DNA from: Serinus canaria
Taxonomy: Eukaryota; Chordata; Aves; Passeriformes; Fringillidae
Assembly: GCF_022539315.1 (NCBI RefSeq)
Contig: NC_066314.1
Span: 53,939,180 to 54,003,179, forward strand
DNA: 64,000 nt
Direction: 5' to 3'
The translations under genes were made by a program, and so were the position numbers. Positions 50,001-52,714 of the stretch are shown one piece after another. Below the pieces are notes generated by a model that saw only the letters and a program-made list of their open reading frames with translations, searched no databases and was not told the DNA's origin. Every line of letters starts with the position of its first letter. Position 1 is the stretch's first letter.

Positions 50001-52714
50001 CGTGACTGTCCCATGACAGTCCCCCATACACACACTTCTTGGCCCTGCTAGGCCAAGGGAACAAAACATCCTCGCTTTGGGTAAACAATCTCCATATTGC
50101 ATTCTACTTTAGCACAACACAGGCACAGCAAGCGAGATAAGAATTGTGTTTTCCTTCTTCTCTGCTTGTCTCACAGCTTCTCTCTATTCAGAGGCATGTG
50201 AATACCACAAATAGGCACTCAGAGCAAAACTGTCAATAGCAAAAATTAATTTAGCGTAAAATGTTTTGCTTGGCATTTATTTTCTTTATTTCACCTAGTA
50301 TTCATTCAAATCAATTTTCGAAATTGCTCTGACCTCTGGAGACTGCCCCTCATGTCTCAGAATACTTTGCTTAGCAGAAAGTAAGAGGAAAAAGGGAAGA
50401 AAACTAATTCAGGTCTGCAGTAGCATAGTTTATCTAGATCTCTCAGGTTCTTATAGCCTCATTTATCTCCTCTCCCTGCTTTGATCAAGCTGTCTCCTCT
50501 CATGTAGCCATCCATGCCAGATATCTTCATACTTTCTTCATTTAAATCTAAAGATGTTTGTCACATCCAACCTCTGAATCTTTATAAAAGGAAGAACAAA
50601 TAATGCAAATCAACACAAGCCAGTAAAAATATAAGAAGCATCAGGATACAGGTGTTGACTGCAGCAACTTTAAATGCTTATTGTCTCTGTCCTTTTCTCA
50701 TCCTGCTTACCACCATTTTTGCTGCTGATCAGCTTTATTAATATTAGAGTTTACCTGTGCCTCACTGCTTCTTGGAGTTCCTGATGTCATCCAGAAGAGG
50801 GACACCAAGATGATCAGAGGGATGGAGAACCTCTCTTACAAGAAAAGGCTGGGAAGAATTGGGGTTGTTCAGCCTGGAGAAGAAAAGGCTTTGGGGTGAC
50901 CTCATTGGGGCTTTCCAATGCCTGAAGGGAGCCCACAGGAAAGAGGGAAAGAGACTCTTGGCAAGAGCCTGGAGTGACAGGACAAGGGACAATGGCTTCA
51001 CACTGACAGAGAGCAGGTTTAGATTGAATATTAGGAAGAAATTCTTCCCTGTGAGGGTGGAGAGACCCTGGCACATGTTTTCCAGAGCAGCTGTGGCTGC
51101 CCCATTCCTGGCAGGGTTCCAGGCTGGGCTGGATGGTGCTCTGAGCAATCTTATGTAGATACCCAGAAAAGAAGTGTCTGCTTAGTGTGTCTCAAACACT
51201 AATACTGGGATAGCCACGGAGCCAGCTGAGGATTGTTGGTAGACACAGGCAAGGGCAGTTGGTACCAGCATGCCAGAAGGAAGAACAAAATGTGACTGGT
51301 GAAGGGGGACATGTGGAGGTAAATTCTGGGGCATATATCTTCATCAAGTCCACAGAGGCACAACAAAAAAAGTGCAGGAATAAGGCCAAGAAGTGGGCAT
51401 GGACTGTAAGGGGATCAAGACACCCAAGACCCCTGAAAACTCCTTGCCCATTTCTAGAAATGTCTGAAAGGATGGAGGGTGCAAGATAACTTATTTGAGT
51501 GGAAAGCAAGAATCTTATCTTCAGGGGAGAAACCCATCCCTAAAAGGGAAACACCCAGCACTCCTAGGTGGCACCCCTCAGGATCCTGGACATCCCACCA
51601 CCCCATCATGGATCAACACTGGAATTAGGTCTGCTCATCTCTTTCTCTCTCTCTTATTAATCTCCTTTTCTCTCTTCCCTTTCATCTCATTCTTTTATAC
51701 AAAGCCCATTGCCCGGTTCTTTAATTGTAGGTTAGGGATTACACACCAATTTCCATGCCAAGTGTGTAATTAATAATTAACTTTTTCTGATTGTTTGCAA
51801 GACCGTGTGACTTCTGCCATTCCTTACAACCAAAAACATTTACACATCACAGTGGAAGGTGTCCCTGCCCATGGCAAAGGGGTTTGAATAAGATGTAAGG
51901 ACCCTTCCAGCTCAGACTATTCCAAGATTCAATTATTTAAGTGATACTTTATCACATACCTTTTGAATGGATTAGGAAATCCTCACTATCAGGATAAAAA
52001 AGTATTTTGGAGGTCTCACTGTGTTTTTATTCTCACATGCAACAGAGAATAGTGAGGGTTGTGTCTGTTGTGGTGAAAATATCATGTCAGTTCCACGTAG
52101 GCCCTGTTTCATTGCTCATGAGTATTTATTAATTTAGAATGGTTTTTGTTCTCTTCATGACTATCAGATTAATTAAAAAACGTTAATAATCCATTATTCG
52201 ATGGGGCTGATATGCAAAGGTTCTAATTATAATAAAGAGGGATGATATGACCACTGCTGTAGGAATAGTCTGTTTTTGTGGGAGATATCAATCCAAATTC
52301 CAGCTCTGAATGAATTCAGAACTTGGTGGGAATGAGGACATGCATGATGCTTTTCTCTTTTGTGAGCTGCTCACTTGAAAAGCCTGGTAAATTTTTGTCA
52401 TCTTGCTTAATTTATGCTCTAATTTGGGAGAGGAAAATATATTTTGCAAGGGCACACTGAAAGGTTATTGGTTAGGGAAGCTGGACCAGATCTAACAGCC
52501 TAGTCCAAAAGGTGTGTGGTGTTGAATCATCTTGATGGCTTTGTTTGTGAATATGACCAGAAATTTTACGGATTTTCTCTTAATCATAATCACATTTGTT
52601 TGTTTGTTTGTTTGTTTGTGTCTTTTTCAGGAGCATCCCAGGCCAGAGTATGAAACCAAACTGCTGCAGAAAAAGCTGAAAAATAAAAACATCACAACAG
52701 AAAGTTCAAACGAG
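1015..52714 (+). CDS. ANO2: ANO2 (anoctamin-2/TMEM16B), eleven internal coding exons, both ends outside the window
   Basis: Anoctamin-2 is a homodimeric plasma-membrane calcium-activated chloride channel known from olfactory neurons and photoreceptors. The joined exons are 1015-1113, 4752-4903, 6396-6450, 6979-7027, 9891-9946, 10200-10241, 12806-12870, 27333-27467, 29856-30016, 33870-33952 and 52631-52714. They sum to 981 nt without an internal stop, and all introns are GT-AG with matching phases. Readable hallmarks are [75 protein letters not shown] and [22 protein letters not shown]2 is preferred over its paralogue ANO1 because of [24 protein letters not shown] and RPEYETK. The segment covers the N-terminal dimerisation domain, TM1, the first extracellular loop and the start of TM2. 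The pore and calcium-site helices are not in the window. Family assignment is very secure; the ANO2 versus ANO1 choice is strong but from memory of the families. Confidence 0.93.
1361..1490. repeat. Second copy of the local repeat seen at 1-135
   Basis: Shares the stretch from aggagggctttgaaa through tttgtcaaggaaat and on to an actggtca motif, in the same orientation and about 1.36 kb from the first copy. The copies are visibly diverged. Family not recognised. Confidence 0.6.
1491..2924 (+). other. ANO2 intron, unique AT-rich sequence
   Basis: No gene, RNA or named repeat recognised. It contains A-runs near 1967 and 2342-2357. Short open frames here have no recognisable domain or coding character. 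Confidence 0.5.
2925..4410 (+). mobile_element. Old, 5'-truncated CR1 LINE: ORF2 endonuclease and part of reverse transcriptase
   Basis: A degenerate translation in shifting frames follows CR1 ORF2. An endonuclease-like part contains KLFRRDRQR near 3020-3060, then [10 protein letters not shown] near 3220 and [11 protein letters not shown] near 3280. A linker runs through [11 protein letters not shown] near 3375 and [11 protein letters not shown] near 3440. A later part resembles the palm region (near 4290-4400). Many stops and frameshifts show it is an old, dead copy. The 3' end typical of CR1 is not visible, so it is also truncated or too decayed there. It sits in the first intron seen. Confidence 0.75.
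4411..4751 (+). other. ANO2 intron, 3' end
   Basis: AT-rich unique sequence leading to the acceptor at 4750-4751. Nothing else recognised. Confidence 0.5.
4752..4903 (+). CDS. ANO2: ANO2 exon (152 nt, phase 0/2): dimerisation domain
   Basis: Begins [11 protein letters not shown] and ends with [11 protein letters not shown] plus two bases of the next codon. LSYPFSREK is a near-invariant ANO1/ANO2 motif. The first half of the exon is poorly conserved between ANO1 and ANO2, and this copy resembles each in places. Donor gtgagt. Confidence 0.94.
4904..6395 (+). other. ANO2 intron (1.49 kb)
   Basis: AT-rich unique sequence with no recognised repeat or gene. Confidence 0.6.
6396..6450 (+). CDS. 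ANO2: ANO2 exon (55 nt, phase 2/0)
   Basis: Completes a split Leu codon, then reads [18 protein letters not shown]. The run [10 protein letters not shown] favours ANO2 over ANO1. Acceptor follows ttttag; donor gtaagt. Confidence 0.95.
6451..6978 (+). other. ANO2 intron (528 bp)
   Basis: No feature recognised beyond the splice sites; the acceptor is ctttacag. Confidence 0.6.
6979..7027 (+). CDS. ANO2: ANO2 exon (49 nt, phase 0/1)
   Basis: Encodes [16 protein letters not shown] plus the first base of a Gly codon. This matches the anoctamin I-x-EILKRT segment. Donor gtaagg. Confidence 0.94.
7028..9390 (+). other. ANO2 intron, 5' part
   Basis: Mostly unique AT-rich sequence. Small local duplications are present: ggttcagaattta near 7540 and again near 7567, and gttattagagtt near 8684 and again near 8700. 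No exon recognised. Confidence 0.5.
9391..9510 (+). mobile_element. CR1 LINE 3' end fragment
   Basis: Shows the bird CR1 3' UTR order: caggttggatggggct, then cctgggatagtg, then gatctttaaggtctc, ending in cattctatgatttcat. Confidence 0.85.
9891..9946 (+). CDS. ANO2: ANO2 exon (56 nt, phase 1/0)
   Basis: Completes Gly, then reads [23 protein letters not shown] (rather than LLANG) points to ANO2. Strong T-rich acceptor; donor gtatgt. Confidence 0.95.
10200..10241 (+). CDS. ANO2: ANO2 exon (42 nt, phase 0/0)
   Basis: Encodes [14 protein letters not shown], the variable acidic stretch between PLHD and LLYQEW. It lies only 253 bp after the previous exon. Acceptor tttctccag, donor gtaaaa. Length is a multiple of three. 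Confidence 0.92.
10361..10435. repeat. Near-perfect palindrome with no spacer (arms 38 and 37 nt)
   Basis: The left arm 10361-10398 is the reverse complement of 10399-10435 apart from one substitution and one extra T. The centre is acattttaaaatgt. It could extrude as a cruciform or fold as a long intronic RNA hairpin. Confidence 0.9.
10436..12805 (+). other. ANO2 intron, remainder
   Basis: Very AT-rich unique sequence. A patch of more balanced composition at about 12380-12720 is of unknown origin, with overlapping short open frames on both strands. No exon recognised before 12806. Confidence 0.5.
12806..12870 (+). CDS. ANO2: ANO2 exon (65 nt, phase 0/2)
   Basis: Reads [20 protein letters not shown], then I and two bases of the next Arg codon. 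YKFQPIDLI is the ANO2 form. Donor gtaatt. It is followed by a 14.5 kb intron. Confidence 0.96.
12871..20004 (+). other. Large ANO2 intron, first half
   Basis: Mainly unique sequence. Seen: T-runs at about 13318-13333, 15199-15212 and 17879-17925 (T-rich with TTG units), and a C-run at about 18577-18586. No exon, RNA gene or confident repeat recognised. Short open frames on both strands lack recognisable domains. Confidence 0.5.
20005..20077 (+). mobile_element. Possible CR1 3' fragment, + strand
   Basis: Resembles the CR1 stretch containing gatggaaccaggctcttctc followed by a gtgacaag and aatgggcacaaa motif. Short and diverged, so tentative. Confidence 0.45.
20078..20345 (-). mobile_element. 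CR1 LINE fragment, antisense reverse-transcriptase region
   Basis: Reads as the complement of CR1 ORF2: tagcctgtagttcc, then ccttcttcttgcccatcctg and aaaatgggggtcacattt, then tgccttgcaatgacatc. Together with the preceding + strand piece it makes a composite of CR1 scraps. Confidence 0.75.
21690..21750. repeat. AAT/AGT-type microsatellite
   Basis: Irregular runs of aat, aac and agt trinucleotides, including five consecutive agt-type units. Confidence 0.85.
25453..25478. repeat. Perfect 11-bp inverted repeat, 4-nt loop
   Basis: ctttattttca at 25453-25463 and tgaaaataaag at 25468-25478 are exact complements. It sits in AT-rich intron sequence and may be chance or a small template-switch event. 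Confidence 0.7.
27333..27467 (+). CDS. ANO2: ANO2 exon (135 nt, phase 2/2): first transmembrane segment
   Basis: After a split Arg codon it reads [18 protein letters not shown], then a hydrophobic stretch ending VGIIVFLYG, then CITIESDIP. This is anoctamin TM1 and the start of the first extracellular loop. Acceptor follows ctctttttcag; donor gtaagt. Confidence 0.96.
27892..28462 (+). mobile_element. CR1 LINE 3' end (about 570 bp)
   Basis: Contains attgttcagcctggagaaga, ttggggtgacctcatt, tggcttcacactgacagaga, gaaattcttccctgtaaggg and ctgtggctgccccatccctg, ending near tttacgattctat. The open frames across it on both strands are by-products of this repeat. Confidence 0.9.
28477..28536. repeat. 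Imperfect inverted repeat just after a CR1 3' end
   Basis: agtattcccctt with gacacaaaa on the left is complementary to ttttgtgtc with aggggaatatact on the right, around a loop of about 10 nt with a few mismatches. Begins about 15 bp after the CR1 copy ends. Confidence 0.65.
28537..29855 (+). other. ANO2 intron, unique sequence
   Basis: No repeat recognised. A - strand open frame of 133 codons (29341-29742) has no recognisable domain and lies between two ANO2 exons. A short duplication, cactaatacact, occurs near 29580 and 29604. Confidence 0.5.
29856..30016 (+). CDS. ANO2: ANO2 exon (161 nt, phase 2/1): cysteine-rich first loop and start of TM2
   Basis: Reads [18 protein letters not shown], then [20 protein letters not shown], then [15 protein letters not shown]. 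Five cysteines lie in the extracellular loop, as in other anoctamins, where they form disulfides. NLSS could be an N-glycosylation sequon (established motif, not tested). Donor gtgagt. Confidence 0.97.
30265..30495 (-). mobile_element. CR1 LINE 3' end fragment, antisense
   Basis: Starts with the reverse-complemented tail (caatcacagagtt), then gatcatcaagtccagccttt, accttgt, ctccaccacctccgtgagca and tccaacctgaaccttccctg. Confidence 0.85.
30496..32243 (+). other. ANO2 intron, unique AT-rich sequence
   Basis: No exon or confident repeat recognised. Confidence 0.5.
32244..32488 (-). mobile_element. CR1 LINE 3' end fragment, antisense
   Basis: Reads cagaatcacagaatgatttg, gttggaagggacctta, ccatgggtaggcacatcttc, gatggggcagccacagtttc and ctgtgccagggcctcaccat in the order expected for an inverted CR1 3' end. 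Confidence 0.9.
32489..33869 (+). other. ANO2 intron, unique sequence
   Basis: No feature recognised; ends at the acceptor ctcttaaag. Confidence 0.5.
33870..33952 (+). CDS. ANO2: ANO2 exon (83 nt, phase 1/0): TM2 and cytosolic acidic turn
   Basis: Completes Ala, then reads [20 protein letters not shown] and TGLEEEE. Donor gtaagt. In mammals a 4-codon micro-exon (ERAQ in ANO2, EAVK in ANO1) can follow at exactly this junction. Confidence 0.96.
33953..35007 (+). other. Start of the 18.7 kb ANO2 intron
   Basis: Unique sequence with no recognised element. A good donor-like gtaaga at 34195 has no matching acceptor that keeps the frame. Confidence 0.5.
35008..35104. repeat. A-rich tract interrupted by short C runs
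   Basis: Nearly continuous A from about 35008 to 35100, with short cccccc, ccc and caacc breaks. It directly precedes the CR1 copy. Apparent poly-Phe or poly-Lys frames across it are artefacts. Confidence 0.9.
35560..36217 (+). pseudogene. CR1 ORF1 remnant with SGNH/GDSL esterase domain
   Basis: CR1 ORF1 proteins bind RNA and, in birds and reptiles, often carry an esterase-like domain. Here the block I motif GDSLLRG lies in frame near 35725. A late block with D-x-LHLS lies near 36145, and the ORF end [11 protein letters not shown] near 36185-36217. The two halves are in different frames and a stop follows near 35760, so no intact protein is made. Confidence 0.75.
36310..38345 (+). pseudogene. 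CR1 ORF2 remnant: endonuclease and reverse transcriptase
   Basis: The endonuclease part reads [20 protein letters not shown] (near 36560), then [16 protein letters not shown] (near 36705) and [16 protein letters not shown]. The reverse transcriptase part shows [19 protein letters not shown] (near 37750), motif [10 protein letters not shown] (near 37990), motif [13 protein letters not shown] (near 38155) and motif C FVDD (near 38243). Stops and frame changes break it, for example after NEPTKRGDC near 36852. Needed activities are target nicking and reverse transcription of CR1 RNA; this copy cannot supply them intact. Confidence 0.85.
39106..39732 (+). other. ANO2 intron between CR1 copies
   Basis: A degraded CR1-like antisense stretch may be present at about 39330-39560 (ataaaataagactggaatgg onward), but I cannot support it firmly. 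Otherwise unique. Confidence 0.4.
39733..40066 (-). mobile_element. CR1 LINE 3' end fragment, antisense
   Basis: ccacagaatgctttggcttg, catgggcagggacaccttcc, actatcccaggtta, ctgtgccagggcctcaccac and tgctctctgacagtgtgaag follow the inverted CR1 order. Confidence 0.9.
40159..40419 (+). mobile_element. CR1 LINE 3' end fragment
   Basis: gttctggaatggcctgccca, ggagatggtggagtgcactg, cacttggtgccatggtttgg and ttggactcaatgatctttaa match the 3' UTR type of the long CR1 at 35105-39105, so it is probably the same subfamily. Confidence 0.87.
40420..41257 (+). other. ANO2 intron, unique sequence
   Basis: No gene, RNA or named repeat recognised. Confidence 0.5.
41258..41428 (-). mobile_element. CR1 LINE 3' end fragment, antisense
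   Basis: ccacagaatcactcaggctg, aaggtcatcgagtccagcct, cctccctgagcagcccattc and agtgaagaaattcttcctga match an inverted CR1. Confidence 0.87.
41703..41741. repeat. Perfect 18-bp inverted repeat, 3-nt loop
   Basis: cattttgccaatgatcct (41703-41720) and aggatcattggcaaaatg (41724-41741) are exact complements around gag. A second perfect hairpin follows within 5 bp. Confidence 0.92.
41746..41773. repeat. Perfect 12-bp inverted repeat, 4-nt loop
   Basis: ttctatttcagt (41746-41757) and actgaaatagaa (41762-41773) are exact complements around gcaa, directly after the hairpin at 41703-41741. Confidence 0.9.
41774..43499 (+). other. ANO2 intron with a possible 9-nt micro-exon
   Basis: Unique AT-rich sequence. 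At 43384-43419 a long pyrimidine tract ends in cag, followed after 9 nt (gagatccag, 43420-43428) by gtaggtaag. Otherwise nothing recognised. Confidence 0.45.
43500..43765 (+). mobile_element. CR1 LINE 3' end fragment
   Basis: tggcttcacactgacagaga, gaaattcttccctgtgaggg, gctgtggctgccccatccct and aacccagcccattctgtgat, ending at a tgattcta tail. A short internal segment is altered (ggaaagtcagtttggatggg). Confidence 0.9.
43766..44295 (+). other. ANO2 intron left of the ERV
   Basis: Unique AT-rich sequence; no element recognised. Confidence 0.5.
44296..44301. repeat. ERV target-site duplication, left copy (gacaag)
   Basis: The 6 bp next to the 3' LTR are repeated exactly at 48607-48612 next to the 5' LTR. 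A 6-bp duplication is usual for alpha- and betaretrovirus-like (ERV2/ERVK) integrases. Confidence 0.95.
44302..44531 (-). repeat. ERV 3' LTR
   Basis: On the - strand it starts TGGAAG and ends GGCAACA, framed by TG and CA. It matches the other LTR along its whole length, including a TATA-like tatataaaaa block and an AATAAA signal close after it. Confidence 0.95.
44532..44547 (-). other. Polypurine tract of the ERV
   Basis: On the - strand an AAAGAGGGGGGAAATA run directly precedes the 3' LTR. Retroviruses use such a tract to prime plus-strand DNA synthesis. Confidence 0.88.
44713..44743 (-). repeat. Perfect 13-bp hairpin, 5-nt loop, in the ERV
   Basis: On the + strand, acaaagccaagga (44713-44725) and tccttggctttgt (44731-44743) are exact complements around cttct. 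It lies between the three-hairpin array and the 3' LTR. Confidence 0.92.
44787..44963 (-). repeat. Three tandem stem-loops, about 62-bp period
   Basis: Units are 44787-44838, 44850-44901 and 44912-44963. Each has an outer stem of up to 15 bp (+ strand arms begin tccattca and end gatgga or aatgga). Each has a 21-nt internal part around aacctggccagg, which can form an inner stem. Unit 1 pairs completely except for one bulged base. Stem positions that differ between units 1 and 2 change on both arms, so pairing is kept. Linkers are 10-11 nt. No coding frame explains it. Confidence 0.88.
45185..45506 (-). pseudogene. ERV pol remnant: integrase C-terminal part
   Basis: The frame ending at 45185 reads [18 protein letters not shown], then a basic-aromatic domain with [15 protein letters not shown] and [13 protein letters not shown]. 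This matches the end of the core and the DNA-binding C-terminus of alpharetrovirus-like integrases. The catalytic core is absent. It follows the reverse transcriptase fragment directly but in another frame. Confidence 0.8.
45507..45741 (-). pseudogene. ERV pol remnant: start of reverse transcriptase (fingers)
   Basis: Includes [15 protein letters not shown] and HLLHDLR, typical of the retroviral reverse transcriptase fingers. The homology stops at about 45507; palm (YxDD), connection, RNase H and most of integrase are missing. It is in a different frame from protease. Confidence 0.85.
45742..46160 (-). pseudogene. ERV protease remnant
   Basis: The catalytic triad DTG is encoded at 46002-45994 in the context [12 protein letters not shown], and LLGRDAL marks the C-terminal helix motif. 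Retroviral protease is an aspartic enzyme active as a dimer that cuts Gag and Gag-Pol. The frame is -1 relative to the zinc-knuckle frame of gag and overlaps it (46131-46311), as expected for gag-pro frameshifting in beta-like viruses. I could not identify a slippery site. Confidence 0.85.
46131..46530 (-). pseudogene. ERV gag remnant: nucleocapsid with two zinc knuckles
   Basis: The first knuckle [14 protein letters not shown] (46514-46473) is an intact CCHC box. The second (46412-46371) has C-x2-C-x4-H-x4 followed by Ser (codon TCC) in place of the last Cys. Nucleocapsid binds genomic RNA. A Pro- and basic-rich tail follows, overlapping the protease frame. Confidence 0.87.
46525..47459 (-). 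pseudogene. ERV gag remnant: Ser/acid-rich linker and capsid
   Basis: Starts with a Ser/Asp-rich stretch, then a capsid N-terminal region ([16 protein letters not shown] near 47110). In another frame it continues with a major-homology-like region ([16 protein letters not shown] near 46740). At least one frameshift lies between 46875 and 46764. Capsid forms the viral core lattice; this copy is broken. Confidence 0.82.
47537..48346 (-). pseudogene. ERV gag remnant: matrix and Pro/Ala/Gly-rich region
   Basis: The frame is open from inside the 5' LTR to 47537. Candidate starts are ATG at 48346, 48283 and 48265. The matrix-like part starts MESCAEVIF at 48265 and includes [17 protein letters not shown] and [12 protein letters not shown], resembling alpharetrovirus-type matrix. 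It then runs into low-complexity, GC-rich sequence and stops before the capsid frame. Assignment to matrix rests on this short pattern. Confidence 0.78.
48356..48373 (-). other. ERV primer-binding site, complementary to tRNA-Phe
   Basis: On the - strand TGGTGCCGAAACCCGGGA begins 2 nt after the 5' LTR. It is the exact complement of the vertebrate tRNA-Phe 3' end including CCA. Confidence 0.9.
48490..48495 (-). terminator. Poly(A) signal AATAAA of the ERV 5' LTR
   Basis: tttatt on the + strand; AATAAA on the - strand. Conserved in the 3' LTR. Confidence 0.75.
48512..48521 (-). promoter_or_regulatory. TATA box of the ERV 5' LTR
   Basis: The - strand reads ATATAAAAAC, conserved in the 3' LTR apart from the length of the T-run on the + strand. 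Confidence 0.75.
48607..48612. repeat. ERV target-site duplication, right copy (gacaag)
   Basis: Exact match to 44296-44301. Confidence 0.95.
48613..49818 (+). other. ANO2 intron between ERV and solo LTR
   Basis: Unique sequence with a T-run at about 48969-48985. No gene or repeat recognised. Confidence 0.5.
49825..50209 (-). mobile_element. Solo LTR of an ERVK-like retrovirus (385 bp)
   Basis: On the - strand it starts TGTGGTATTCAC and ends GATTTACAACA. It is flanked by a direct repeat aatagg (49819-49824 and 50210-50215). An AATAAA signal on the - strand lies at 49911-49906 in an AT-rich block. No internal virus sequence is attached, so it is a recombination product. The sequence differs from the LTRs at 44302 and 48376, so it is another family. 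Confidence 0.85.
50216..50797 (+). other. ANO2 intron right of the solo LTR
   Basis: AT-rich unique sequence; nothing recognised. Confidence 0.5.
50798..51932 (+). mobile_element. CR1 LINE 3' end split by a later insertion
   Basis: The first part (50798-51151) runs from gacaccaagatgatcagagg through ctgtggctgccccattcctg to gctctgagcaatctt. The CR1 then resumes at about 51851 with agtggaaggtgtccctgccc and ends near 51932. About 700 bp of unrelated sequence sits between at the same point of the CR1 consensus. Confidence 0.85.
51154..51849 (-). mobile_element. LTR-like insertion inside the CR1 (about 0.7 kb)
   Basis: Not CR1 and not similar to the other LTRs here. The - strand reading starts TGATGTGTAAATG, has a TATA-like TTTGTATAAAAGAATG in its first third, and ends GGGTATCTACA, consistent with a solo LTR. 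I could not find a clear target duplication, so the ends and the class are uncertain. Confidence 0.5.
51933..52594 (+). other. ANO2 intron before the last exon seen
   Basis: Unique AT-rich sequence; nothing recognised apart from the microsatellite that follows. Confidence 0.5.
52595..52618. repeat. TTTG microsatellite next to a splice acceptor
   Basis: About five tttg units end only 12 nt before the exon at 52631, so they form part of the region around its pyrimidine tract. Confidence 0.9.
52631..52714 (+). CDS. ANO2: ANO2 exon (84 nt, phase 0/0): cytosolic segment after TM2
   Basis: Reads [20 protein letters not shown], then [17 protein letters not shown] matches the ANO2 segment following the acidic EEEE turn. 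The Lys-rich remainder is less conserved. Acceptor tctttttcag, donor gtgaga. The next ANO2 exon (KLTWKDRFPGYL-type) was not found before 64000. Confidence 0.94.
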
